Shown in pieces: positions 37,894 through 45,818 of a stretch of 64,000 bases of DNA. Where the stretch lies: assembly GCA_902779455.1 (NCBI GenBank), contig CACZBS010000002.1:62001-126000 (forward strand). The letters are read 5' to 3'. Below the pieces are notes generated by a model that worked only from the letters and a program-made list of their open reading frames with translations, made no database searches and was not told the origin of the DNA. A program made the translations under genes and the position numbers. The stretch's first letter is position 1; each line of letters begins with the position of its first letter. The DNA comes from an uncultured Prevotellaceae bacterium (GTDB lineage: Bacteria; Bacteroidota; Bacteroidia; Bacteroidales; Bacteroidaceae).

Positions 37894-37930
37894 CAGTCAG
37901 ATTTAATTTTATCAATAACTTTATATTATT

Positions 37931-39676
37931 ATGGAGAATAACGCACAACTGATTGCCGAGTGTACCGCTCGGGCAAAAGAGTGGCTTTCACCAGCCTTCG
38001 ACGAAGAGACGCGTAAGGCCGTACAGGCTATGCTTGACGATGATGACAAAACCGCTCTCATCGACGCTTTCTATCAGAATCTGGAATTCGGTACAGGTGG
38101 ACTTCGCGGCATTATGGGTGCTGGCACCAACCGCATGAACAAGTACATCGTCGGCATGGCCACGCAAGGCTTTGCCAACTACATCCTCAAGGCTTTCCCT
38201 GGCAAGCAGTGCTCCGTCGTCGTCGGTCACGACTGCCGCAACAACGGCCGCATGTTTGCCGAGTCTGTAGCCGATATTTTCTCGGCTAACGGCATCAAGG
38301 TCTATCTCTTCGAGAGCCTTCGTCCGACACCCGAGATTTCGTTTGCCATCCGCCAGCTGGGCTGCCAGGCAGGCGTCAATGTCACCGCATCCCACAATCC
38401 TCGCGAATATAATGGATACAAGGCCTACTGGGAGGACGGAGCCCAGGTGCTCGCACCTCACGACAAGGGTATCATCGACGAGGTTAACAAGGTGAAAATC
38501 AGCGATGTGAAGTTCGAGGGCAACAAGGAGCTCATCGATATCATCGGCGGCGAGATGGACTGGGACTACCTGCAGGCCGTCCGCGAGGCAATGGTCGACC
38601 AAGACGTCATCCTGCGCCACAAGGACCTCAACATCGTCTACTCCCCGATGCACGGCACTGGCCGCGTCATCATTCCCGAGGCTCTGCGCTCATGGGGCTT
38701 CCAGAATATTCACGTCGTCCCTGAGCAGATGGTCATCGACGGCAATTTCCCCACCGTTGTCAGCCCCAACCCCGAGAATCCTGAAGCCATGACACTCGGC
38801 ATGAAGCTCGGCACACGGCTTAATGCTGATCTGGTCATCGCCTCCGACCCAGATGCTGACCGTCTGGCCATCGTCTGCCGCAATGCCAAGGGCGAGTGGG
38901 AGATACTCAACGGCAACCAGACCTGCATGATGTTCTGCTGGTACATCATCGCCAACAAGAAGAAGCTCGGCCAGCTGAAGGGCAACGAGTTTCTCGTAAA
39001 GACCATCGTCACCACTGAGGTCATCGCCGAGATTGCCAAGAAGAACGGCGTGGAGCTGCGCGACTGCTACACAGGCTTCAAGTGGATTGCCAACGAGATC
39101 CGCAAGGATGAGGGCGTGAAGAAGTACATCGGTGGCGGCGAAGAGTCGTTCGGATTCCTGCCCTTCGACAAGGTCAGGGACAAGGACAGCCCAGCCTCCA
39201 TCTGCCTTATCTGCGAGATCGCAGCATGGGCCAAGGATAACGGCATGACGCTCTATGACCTGCTGATGAACATCTATGCCGAGTATGGCTTCTCGCGCGA
39301 GGTGACCATCAATGTCGTACGTCCCGGAAAGACCGGTGCCGACGAGATCAAGCAGATGATGACCAATTTCCGCGAGAACCCGCCTAAGGAACTGGGTGGT
39401 TCGAAGATCTGCCTGTGGAAGGATTATAAGACGCTTGAGGCTAAGTATGCAGATGGCCACACGGAGAAGCTCAACATGCCAGACACTTCTAACGTGCTCC
39501 AGTGGTTCTGCGAAGACGGCACAAAGGTCAGCGTGCGCCCCAGCGGCACTGAGCCTAAGATCAAGTTCTACACTGAGGTGAAGGATCCCTCGTTCAAGTG
39601 TGCCGGCTGCTACGAGCGCTGCATGAAGGCTGCTGAGGAGAAGATCGAAGCCATCAAGAAGAGCCTTGGCCTCTGA
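37931..39676 (+). CDS. Phosphoglucomutase/phosphomannomutase (alpha-D-phosphohexomutase)
   Basis: Interconverts hexose 1- and 6-phosphates for glycan and glycogen metabolism. The 581-residue protein has the phosphoserine loop TASHNPREYNGYKAYW, the metal loop SDPDADRLAIV, the sugar loop GGGEESFGFLP and the phosphate-binding RPSGTEPKIKFY. FGTGGLRGIMGAGTNRMN is the typical N-terminal part of the long PgcA-like group. Complete and cytoplasmic. A GC-rich hairpin with T-run closes the gene. Its substrate preference cannot be told from sequence. Confidence 0.93.
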   Translation: MENNAQLIAECTARAKEWLSPAFDEETRKAVQAMLDDDDKTALIDAFYQNLEFGTGGLRGIMGAGTNRMNKYIVGMATQGFANYILKAFPGKQCSVVVGHDCRNNGRMFAESVADIFSANGIKVYLFESLRPTPEISFAIRQLGCQAGVNVTASHNPREYNGYKAYWEDGAQVLAPHDKGIIDEVNKVKISDVKFEGNKELIDIIGGEMDWDYLQAVREAMVDQDVILRHKDLNIVYSPMHGTGRVIIPEALRSWGFQNIHVVPEQMVIDGNFPTVVSPNPENPEAMTLGMKLGTRLNADLVIASDPDADRLAIVCRNAKGEWEILNGNQTCMMFCWYIIANKKKLGQLKGNEFLVKTIVTTEVIAEIAKKNGVELRDCYTGFKWIANEIRKDEGVKKYIGGGEESFGFLPFDKVRDKDSPASICLICEIAAWAKDNGMTLYDLLMNIYAEYGFSREVTINVVRPGKTGADEIKQMMTNFRENPPKELGGSKICLWKDYKTLEAKYADGHTEKLNMPDTSNVLQWFCEDGTKVSVRPSGTEPKIKFYTEVKDPSFKCAGCYERCMKAAEEKIEAIKKSLGL

Positions 39677-39694
39677 CGCGAGACGACAAAGATT

Positions 39695-39736
39695 CCCTTC
39701 CCCCTGCCCATAGAGCATAAGGGGAAGGGGATTTTT
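39695..39736 (+). terminator. Rho-independent terminator after the phosphohexomutase gene
   Basis: CCCTTCCCC (39695-39703) pairs with GGGGAAGGG (39721-39729), followed by GATTTTTT. Standard intrinsic terminator. Confidence 0.88.
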
Positions 39737-39780
39737 TGAATTTGATTTAGATCACATTAATTAAACAGCAAAGACATAAT

Positions 39781-40656
39781 ATGGATTTAAGAGGAAGAAG
39801 AAGTAGCTCGAACGTCGAGGATCGTCGCGGATTGAGCACTGGGGCCAAGGCCGGTATCGGAGGTCTTGGCGGTATCATTGTCATTGCCCTGATGACATTC
39901 ATGCAGGGCGGCAACATCGGCGACGTCGTGACGAACGTCATTCAGCAGAGCCAGATGCAGGCCCCGACGGAGACGGTGGGCGAGGAGAACTTCACTGAGG
40001 AAGAGCAGCAGCTCGCCGAGGAGTGCAAGCAGATACTGGCCTCGACTGAGGACGTCTGGACCAAGGTGTTCAAGGAGAACGGATGGGGCGAGTATCAATA
40101 TCCGACGCTCGTGCTCTTCACAAATCAGGTGAACTCGGCCTGCGGTTCAGCCACGGCCGCCGTCGGACCTTTCTATTGCTCTGGCGACCAGAAGCTGTAT
40201 GTAGACCTCTCATTCTTCACTGAGATGAAGCGCCAGCTGGGCGTCGAGGGTAACACGTTCGCTTATGCCTACGTCATTGCTCACGAGATAGGCCACCACG
40301 TGGAATACCTCACAGGCACGCTCACCAAAGCCCATCAGGCCATGAGCCAGACCAACAAGACGCAAGCTAACCAGATCAGCGTCAGACTGGAGCTCCTGGC
40401 CGACTACTATGCCGGCGTATGGGCTCACTATGAGGACGCTATGAACCACTCCATGGAGTATGGCGACTTGGAAAAAGGACTGGAACTGGCGAAGGCTATC
40501 GGCGACGACTGGCTACAGAAGAAAGCTCAGGGTCGCGCCACGCCCGAGTCGTTCACCCACGGCACCAGCGATCAGCGCAAGCGTTGGCTGAACCGCGGCT
40601 ACCAGACTGGTAACATGTCAACCACCACATTCACTGGCGACTATAACTCACTTTAG
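39781..40656 (+). CDS. YpfJ-type neutral zinc metallopeptidase
   Basis: A 291-residue protein of the YpfJ (putative neutral zinc metallopeptidase) family. It begins MDLRGRRSSSNVEDRRG, the family's usual N-terminus, has one membrane helix (~25-42; AGIGGLGGIIVIALMTFM), the zinc motif HEIGHHVEYL and the family segment LELLADYYAGVWAHY that supplies the third ligand. FTHGTSDQRKRWLNRGYQTG ends it. Substrate unknown. A heptamer-repeat hairpin separates it from rlmH. Confidence 0.92.
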   Translation: MDLRGRRSSSNVEDRRGLSTGAKAGIGGLGGIIVIALMTFMQGGNIGDVVTNVIQQSQMQAPTETVGEENFTEEEQQLAEECKQILASTEDVWTKVFKENGWGEYQYPTLVLFTNQVNSACGSATAAVGPFYCSGDQKLYVDLSFFTEMKRQLGVEGNTFAYAYVIAHEIGHHVEYLTGTLTKAHQAMSQTNKTQANQISVRLELLADYYAGVWAHYEDAMNHSMEYGDLEKGLELAKAIGDDWLQKKAQGRATPESFTHGTSDQRKRWLNRGYQTGNMSTTTFTGDYNSL

Positions 40657-40761
40657 GAGTTGAGAACTGAGAGTTGTGAGTTGAGAGTTGAGAACTGAGA
40701 GTATACCGAAAAAAGGTAATCATACCTCTCCGTTCTCAACTCTCCGTTCTCAACTCTCACT
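40657..40761. repeat. Heptamer tandem array with inverted copy (large hairpin) between ypfJ and rlmH
   Basis: Left arm: six period-7 units GAGTTGA / GAACTGA / GAGTTGT (40657-40698). Right arm: period-7 units CTCTCCG / TTCTCAA (40727-40761), their inverse. GAGAGTTGAGAAC (40683-40695) pairs perfectly with 40732-40744. The stem may end both convergent transcripts. Confidence 0.8.
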
Positions 40762-40765
40762 CATC

Positions 40766-41236
40766 CTACTCATGATGATACGGCTCGCCCCGGATGATAG
40801 TACAGGCACGATACAACTGCTCTGTGAAGATGAGGCGAACCATCTGATGTGAGAACGTCATTCGTGAGAGAGATATCTTCTCGTTAGCGCGTGCATAGAC
40901 GGCTGGCGAAAAACCATACGGCCCTCCGACAACGAAAAGCAGTCGGCGGGCCGTGTTGCGTTTCTGTTCCAACCAGCGGGCAAACTCGACACTACGGAAG
41001 TCACGCCCATGTTCGTCGAGCAACACGACGGTATCTGAAGGTTGCACCAATTTCAGGATCAGATCGCCCTCAGCCGTTTTCTGTTGCTCCTCCGTGAGGC
41101 TCTTCGTATTGCGGAGTTCGGGGATGACAGTGATGCTGAAGGGCATGTAGTGAGCGATGCGCTCGGTATAGTCGCGAATGCCAGCTTCGAAGTGGCGGTC
41201 GGCCGTCCGGCCTACGAGTATTAGCTCAGTCTTCAT
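40766..41236 (-). CDS. rlmH: 23S rRNA (pseudouridine1915-N3)-methyltransferase
   Basis: SPOUT methyltransferase that modifies helix 69 of the assembled ribosome. The 156-residue protein starts MKTELILVGRTADRHFEAG; GDLILKLVQPSDTVVLLDE and the knot FVVGGPYGFSPAVYAR...SLSRMTFSHQMVRLIFTEQLYRA are diagnostic, as is the end EPYHHE. An extension to 41293 runs into the upstream gene and is rejected. It overlaps DUF4491 by 11 bp and shares its promoter. Confidence 0.96.
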   Translation of the reverse strand: MKTELILVGRTADRHFEAGIRDYTERIAHYMPFSITVIPELRNTKSLTEEQQKTAEGDLILKLVQPSDTVVLLDEHGRDFRSVEFARWLEQKRNTARRLLFVVGGPYGFSPAVYARANEKISLSRMTFSHQMVRLIFTEQLYRACTIIRGEPYHHE

Positions 41237-41591
41237 CGACGGAATAGATGGTCTTGCCGTGATGGACAGGCCAAAGTGTCTCGTTCTTGTCAATCTTCCT
41301 ATATTCGCCCCTACGCTTTGGGTTCATGGGGAACCAGCCTTTCTCTACACGCTTCTTCTGGGAGAAAAGCTCGCCGATGCCCCATAGCGCCGAAGCGCCG
41401 AACACGCCAATGATGGCCGAGAGGGCAGAGTCCTCAATGAACAGGGCTGCGACAATACTCATCAGGCCCACCAGGAGGAACACCCACCAAAGGCGAGTGC
41501 CAGTGTAGTATTCTGCCTTGATGACGATAGGATGGAAAAATCCTATGATAAGGAATGTAGAGATGGCAATGACAATACCAGTGAAATACAT
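41226..41591 (-). CDS. DUF4491 family small membrane protein
   Basis: A 121-residue protein with three hydrophobic helices (MYFTGIVIAISTFLIIGFFH, WWVFLLVGLMSIVAALFI, LSAIIGVFGASALWGIGELF) and a basic cytoplasmic tail (KKRVEKGWFPMNPKRR). Matches the DUF4491 group common in Bacteroidales, function unknown. The ATG at 41591 follows a full promoter. It overlaps rlmH by 11 bp; the pairing with a ribosome modifier has no obvious meaning. The DUF assignment is from memory of the family. Confidence 0.82.
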   Translation of the reverse strand: MYFTGIVIAISTFLIIGFFHPIVIKAEYYTGTRLWWVFLLVGLMSIVAALFIEDSALSAIIGVFGASALWGIGELFSQKKRVEKGWFPMNPKRRGEYRKIDKNETLWPVHHGKTIYSVDED

Positions 41592-41615
41592 AACAGAATT
41601 GCTTGTTTGAGGTTG

Positions 41616-41646
41616 CAAAGTTAGTCTTTTTCTGTGAGACGGCAAA
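41616..41646 (-). promoter_or_regulatory. Promoter of DUF4491-rlmH
   Basis: Minus strand TTTG (41646-41643), 19 bp, TAACTTTG (41623-41616), 24 nt before the ATG. Confidence 0.8.
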
Positions 41647-41687
41647 ATGTTTTTGCCGTTTAGTTTCCCTGTTTCTCTTTTTTTTAT

Positions 41688-41695
41688 TACCTTTG
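41688..41695 (+). promoter_or_regulatory. -7 box of the HAD-panB-uxaC unit
   Basis: TACCTTTG, 39 nt before the ATG at 41735. The position for a -33 box holds TTTC (41664-41667). It is divergent from the DUF4491 promoter. Confidence 0.65.
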
Positions 41696-41734
41696 CACTC
41701 TCAAAAGGATATCAAAAAGAAAACGACCAAGCAG

Positions 41735-42388
41735 ATGAAGCAATTACGCGCCGCACTATTCGACCTCGATGGGGTTGTGTTCAACACCGAACCGCAATAC
41801 ACCGCCTTCTGGGGAGCACAGTGTCGGCTCTATCATCCGGAGTATCCGGGCCTCGAGCACGAGATAAAGGGCTCCACGCTCCAGCAGATCTACGACCGTT
41901 GGTGGACGGGCCCTTTGGCCAAGGAGCGTGACGTCGTCACACGTCGGCTCGACGAATTTGAGGCTCAGATGCAATTCAACTATATTGAAGGCTTTACAGA
42001 TTTCATTGCCGATCTGCGGGCACACGATGTGCGTACGGCTGTTGTCACCAGCAGCAATGTGCCAAAGATGCAAAGCGTCTACAGGCAGCGGCCCGAGTTC
42101 CGCCAGCTTTTCGATGCCATCCTCACCAGTGAGGATTTCGCAGAAAGCAAGCCGTCGCCCGATTGCTATCTGCGCGGAGCAGCCCGTTTCGGCCTTGCCG
42201 CAGAGGATTGCATTGTCTTCGAGGACAGTTTCAACGGACTTCGCTCCGGACGTGCCGCAGGCATGTTCGTCGTTGGATTGGCTACGACCAACGAACGGTC
42301 CTCCATCGAACCCTTATCAGATTATCAATTAGACAATTATATAGGAATAGATTATTCAAAACTTAACGCATTATGGCAGGCTATTTAG
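41735..42388 (+). CDS. HAD-superfamily phosphatase (beta-phosphoglucomutase-like)
   Basis: A 217-residue HAD hydrolase with motif [13 protein letters not shown], motif II TSSN, motif III lysine in [13 protein letters not shown] and motif [17 protein letters not shown]. The alpha-helical cap follows motif I, so subfamily I, sugar-phosphate phosphatase or beta-phosphoglucomutase type. Substrate unknown. The start at 41735 ([13 protein letters not shown]) is natural; the longer frame runs through the promoter. It overlaps panB by 16 bp. Confidence 0.88.
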   Translation: MKQLRAALFDLDGVVFNTEPQYTAFWGAQCRLYHPEYPGLEHEIKGSTLQQIYDRWWTGPLAKERDVVTRRLDEFEAQMQFNYIEGFTDFIADLRAHDVRTAVVTSSNVPKMQSVYRQRPEFRQLFDAILTSEDFAESKPSPDCYLRGAARFGLAAEDCIVFEDSFNGLRSGRAAGMFVVGLATTNERSSIEPLSDYQLDNYIGIDYSKLNALWQAI

Positions 42389-43194
42389 TCAATGACGAGC
42401 GCAAGGTCACCACGCGCCGTTTTATAGAGATGAAGCAGAAAGGTGAGCGCATTTCGATGCTCACGAGCTACGATTATACCACAGCAGGCATCGTCGATCG
42501 TGCCGGCATTGACGGTGTACTTATAGGCGACTCCGCCTCCAACGTCATGGTGGGCAATCAAACGACCCTCCCGATGACCGTCGACCAGATGATTTATCAT
42601 GCCCGCTCGGTGGTCAATGGCGTCAAGCGCGCACTCGTTGTCTGCGACATGCCCTTCGGATCCTATCAGACGGGCTGCCACGACGGCGTGGCGAATGCAA
42701 TCCGGATGATGAAGGAGAGCGGATGCGACGCGCTGAAACTTGAAGGCGGCGTTGAGATACTTGACACCGTCAAGCGCATCCTCGACGCTGGTATCCCCGT
42801 CATGGGGCATCTGGGGCTTACTCCTCAGTCAATCAATAAGTTCGGCACATACGCCGTGCGAGCCAAAGAGGAGCGCGAAGCTCAGAAGCTGCTCTCAGAT
42901 GCTCAGGCTCTGTCAGAAGCCGGTTGCTTTGCCGTTGTGCTCGAAAAGGTGCCGGCTGCACTGGCCAAGCAGGTGACGGAGAGCATCCCCGTACCCACGA
43001 TCGGCATTGGTGCAGGCAACTATTGCGACGGCCAGATTCTTGTCGTGGCCGACATGCTGGGCATGACCCAGGGCTTCTCGCCCCGTTTCCTTCGCCGTTA
43101 TGCCGACCTCAACAGCGTCATGACTGATGCCATCGGGCAATACGTCACTGACGTCAAGTCGGGCGACTTCCCCAACGAAAGCGAATCTTACTAA
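42373..43194 (+). CDS. panB: 3-methyl-2-oxobutanoate hydroxymethyltransferase
   Basis: First step of pantothenate (coenzyme A) synthesis: ketoisovalerate plus methylene-tetrahydrofolate gives ketopantoate. The 273-residue protein has [70 protein letters not shown] and the end [14 protein letters not shown] with [17 protein letters not shown], all PanB landmarks. Upstream HAD overlap is unusual; panC is not in the window. uxaC starts 37 bp later. Confidence 0.96.
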   Translation: MAGYLVNDERKVTTRRFIEMKQKGERISMLTSYDYTTAGIVDRAGIDGVLIGDSASNVMVGNQTTLPMTVDQMIYHARSVVNGVKRALVVCDMPFGSYQTGCHDGVANAIRMMKESGCDALKLEGGVEILDTVKRILDAGIPVMGHLGLTPQSINKFGTYAVRAKEEREAQKLLSDAQALSEAGCFAVVLEKVPAALAKQVTESIPVPTIGIGAGNYCDGQILVVADMLGMTQGFSPRFLRRYADLNSVMTDAIGQYVTDVKSGDFPNESESY

Positions 43195-43231
43195 TAAATA
43201 AATGTAATAAACCACTAAAAAGCAATCTATT

Positions 43232-44638
43232 ATGAAACAATTCAATGACCGTAACTTCGTGCTCGACAATGAAGTAGCACAGGACTTGTATCACAATCAT
43301 GCGGCCAAGATGCCCATCATCGACTACCACTGCCACCTCATTCCTGAGATGGTGGCCAAGGACCATCGCTTCAAGAGCATCACGGAGCTCTGGCTGGGCG
43401 GCGATCACTATAAGTGGCGCGCCATGCGTACCAATGGTGTCGACGAGCGCTATTGCACGGGCAAGGACACTACTGACTGGGAGAAATTCGAGAAGTGGGC
43501 AGAGACCGTTCCCTACACCCTGCGCAATCCTCTCTACCATTGGACTCATCTCGAGCTCAAGACTGCTTTCGGCATCGAGAAACTCCTCTCGCCGAAGACG
43601 GCCCGCGAGATTTTCGACGAGTGCAACGAGAAGCTGAAGCAGCCCGAGTTCTCGGCTCGCGGTCTGATGCGTCACTATAATGTGGAGTGCGTCTGCACCA
43701 CTGACGATCCTGTCGACGACCTCCACAACCACATCGAGTATGCCAAGACCCGCAGCGAGAAGGATCCCCTCATGATTCCTGCTTGGCGACCCGACAAGGC
43801 CATGAACATCGAGAAGCCCGAATTTGCCCAGTATGTCGAACAGCTCGCAAAGGTCAGCGGCGTCAACATCGTCAAGTTTGCCGATATGGTCGACGCCCTC
43901 CAGAAGCGCCACGACTTCTTCCAGGAGCAGGGCTGCCGGCTCAGCGACCACGGTATCGAGGAATTCTACGATGAGCCCTATACTGACTCACAGATTGAGA
44001 CCATCTTCGAAAAAGCCATGCGCGGACAGCAGCTCTCAGAATACGAGACACGTCAGTATAAGCATTGCTTCCTCACCGTCATGGCTGAGATGGATGCTAC
44101 GAGCGACTGGACCCAGCAGTTCCACTACGGTGCCATCCGCGACAACAACACCAAGATGTACAACCAGCTTGGCCCCGACACGGGCTTCGATTCGATTGGC
44201 GAGTTCAACACAGCCCGTGCGATGTCGAAGTTCCTCAACCACCTGCAGATGGAGGATAAGCTCACGCGTACTATATTATATACCCTCAATCCCTGCGCCA
44301 ACGAAGTCATTGCCACCATGCTTGGCAACTTCCAGGGCGGTGAGCCGGGCAAGATTCAGTTCGGCAGCGGATGGTGGTTCAACGACCAGATGGACGGCAT
44401 GGTGCGCCAGATGAATGCCCTCTCGGTGCTCGGCCTGCTCAGCCGTTTCGTGGGCATGCTGACTGACTCGCGCTCATTCCTCTCTTATCCGCGCCATGAG
44501 TATTTCCGTCGCATCCTTTGCAACCTGCTTGGCAACGACGTCGAGCGTGGCTTGCTGCCTGACGATCGCGAGCTGCTGGGCAAGATGGTGGAGGACATCT
44601 CCTACAACAATGCCCGCCGCTATTTCAAGTTCTACTAA
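43232..44638 (+). CDS. uxaC: Glucuronate/galacturonate isomerase
   Basis: Converts D-glucuronate to fructuronate or D-galacturonate to tagaturonate, the entry to hexuronate catabolism. The 468-residue protein has MPIIDYHCHLIPEMVAKDH (metal-binding histidines), LWLGGDHYKWRAMR, VECVCTTDDPVDDL and WWFNDQMDGMVRQMNALS with SFLSYPRHEYFRR. It is full length. Together with the acid-sugar-binding-like beta-helix proteins it supports pectin or glucuronan use. The stop is followed after 13 bp by hairpin array B. Confidence 0.96.
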   Translation: MKQFNDRNFVLDNEVAQDLYHNHAAKMPIIDYHCHLIPEMVAKDHRFKSITELWLGGDHYKWRAMRTNGVDERYCTGKDTTDWEKFEKWAETVPYTLRNPLYHWTHLELKTAFGIEKLLSPKTAREIFDECNEKLKQPEFSARGLMRHYNVECVCTTDDPVDDLHNHIEYAKTRSEKDPLMIPAWRPDKAMNIEKPEFAQYVEQLAKVSGVNIVKFADMVDALQKRHDFFQEQGCRLSDHGIEEFYDEPYTDSQIETIFEKAMRGQQLSEYETRQYKHCFLTVMAEMDATSDWTQQFHYGAIRDNNTKMYNQLGPDTGFDSIGEFNTARAMSKFLNHLQMEDKLTRTILYTLNPCANEVIATMLGNFQGGEPGKIQFGSGWWFNDQMDGMVRQMNALSVLGLLSRFVGMLTDSRSFLSYPRHEYFRRILCNLLGNDVERGLLPDDRELLGKMVEDISYNNARRYFKFY

Positions 44639-44651
44639 TATCGCAATTTAC

Positions 44652-44752
44652 AAAGCACCGCTTTACTGCCGCTAAAGTACCGCTTTACTGGTCTCAAAGT
44701 ACCGCTTTGCTCTGACTAAAGTACCGCTTTAGTGGGAGTAAAGCGGTACTTG
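44652..44752. repeat. 22-nt tandem hairpin array B with terminal inverted unit
   Basis: Four 22-nt units (starts 44652, 44674, 44696, 44718), each a conserved AAAGTACCGCTTT (AAAGCACCG in the first) plus 9 variable bases. A final copy in reverse orientation, AAAGCGGTACTT, follows at 44740. Junctions fold as CTTTA/TAAAG hairpins, two of them with perfect 7-nt loops. The last junction extends to a perfect 13-bp stem (44719-44731 with 44739-44751), probably the uxaC terminator. Linkers are TACCG, the reverse complement of CGGTA. Confidence 0.85.
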
Positions 44753-44803
44753 TTTCATAAGGTCTGTTGACACAGCACTACGGCAAGGGTGGAAGGCTCG
44801 TTG

Positions 44804-45688
44804 TCAACAACGTTGCAGGCAACAACTCTGCCAGTCGCCTTCAGCGGATTGATGAGTGAGATGAAGCCCTAATGCCTGCGCGCAGTCGACTATCAGGTGG
44901 AGGTCATCACGATAGAATCCGCTGAGCAGGAGATGACCTCCAGGCGCCAACCTGCTGACAAAGAGGGACATGTCGCTCAGGAGAATGTTACGGTTGATGT
45001 TGGCCGTCACGACATTGAAGGGTCCGTTGAGGGTAGGGATGACGTGTTGCGCATCACCAAGCAGCGACTGGAAACGGTCGTCGACACGATTGATGACAGC
45101 ATTGTGGCGGGCGTTGTCGACGCTCCACTCGTCGATGTCGTAGCCCACGGCCCAGTGAGCGCCCAGCTTCAGTGCAGTGATTGCAAGAATGCCCGTGCCC
45201 GTGCCGCAATCCAGAAGCCGGGCATTGGTCAGGTTGAGTCTCAGCAGATGGGATATCATCAGGCGCGTCGTCTCATGATTGCCCGTGCCGAAGGCCAAGT
45301 GGGCGTCGATCTCGACCATCGTCAGCGCAGGATCGCCCGTCAGCACATCTGGCAAGTGACGGCCGTCGTGAACCACCACACGATCGTCCACCACAATCGG
45401 CTGGAAGCCCTCCTGCTCCCATTGTTCATTCCAGTCCTTGTCCTCGGCCTTGCTGACATTGTAGCTGACCTGCACCTCGTCGTCGTAGGGCATCAGCGCC
45501 AACTGGGCGTCGAGCTGCTCGGCGGAGAAGAGCTCCTGTCGGACATAGCCCACGAGCGTGCCCTCTTCGTCGTTCTCTTCAAAGGTTTCAAAACCTGCTT
45601 CGCCAGCCAGCGCAACCACCACGTCGCTGACATCGCCAATCAGCTCGGCCGGGGCTGAAAGGCAGAATTTCACTTCGTAATACTTCAT
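44804..45688 (-). CDS. prmA: Ribosomal protein L11 methyltransferase
   Basis: Trimethylates lysines and the N-terminus of L11 with S-adenosylmethionine. The 294-residue protein has an N-terminal substrate domain (MKYYEVKFCLSAPAE, LVGYVRQELF), the segment DPALTMVEIDAHLAFGTGNHETTRLM that is diagnostic for PrmA, motif I LLDCGTGTGILAITALKLGA and NVVTANINRNILLSDM (NxN/D type catalytic region). It is convergent with uxaC, separated by hairpin array B. Length normal. Confidence 0.95.
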   Translation of the reverse strand: MKYYEVKFCLSAPAELIGDVSDVVVALAGEAGFETFEENDEEGTLVGYVRQELFSAEQLDAQLALMPYDDEVQVSYNVSKAEDKDWNEQWEQEGFQPIVVDDRVVVHDGRHLPDVLTGDPALTMVEIDAHLAFGTGNHETTRLMISHLLRLNLTNARLLDCGTGTGILAITALKLGAHWAVGYDIDEWSVDNARHNAVINRVDDRFQSLLGDAQHVIPTLNGPFNVVTANINRNILLSDMSLFVSRLAPGGHLLLSGFYRDDLHLIVDCAQALGLHLTHQSAEGDWQSCCLQRC

Positions 45689-45707
45689 ATAGTGTTAATT
45701 TTTGCCG

Positions 45708-45715
45708 CAAAATTA
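45708..45715 (-). promoter_or_regulatory. -7 box of prmA
   Basis: Minus strand TAATTTTG, 19 nt before the prmA ATG (45688). No clear -33 at 20 bp. Confidence 0.55.
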
Positions 45716-45757
45716 TAAAAAATAGGGAAAAACCTACCATGTTTTAGGGTTTTTCCG

Positions 45758-45788
45758 TAAATTTGCACTAAAAATAGTGGTATTTTTG
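45758..45788 (+). promoter_or_regulatory. Two tandem -7 boxes ahead of the Trp/Tyr/Gly-rich gene
   Basis: TAAATTTG (45758-45765) and TATTTTTG (45781-45788) both match TAnnTTTG exactly, before the ATG at 45819. Their -33 boxes are weak. Two start points or alternative sigma control are possible. Confidence 0.6.
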
Positions 45789-45818
45789 CATCGTGAAACT
45801 ATAAAAAGACAGAAGAAT

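Noticed and set aside
39695-39736. Copy of the GC-rich in-gene palindrome
   Set aside because: The hairpin is followed by a T-run directly after a stop codon, so an ordinary intrinsic terminator explains it.
44652-44752. CRISPR array
   Set aside because: The repeat (13 bp) and variable part (9 bp) are far too short and no cas genes are present.
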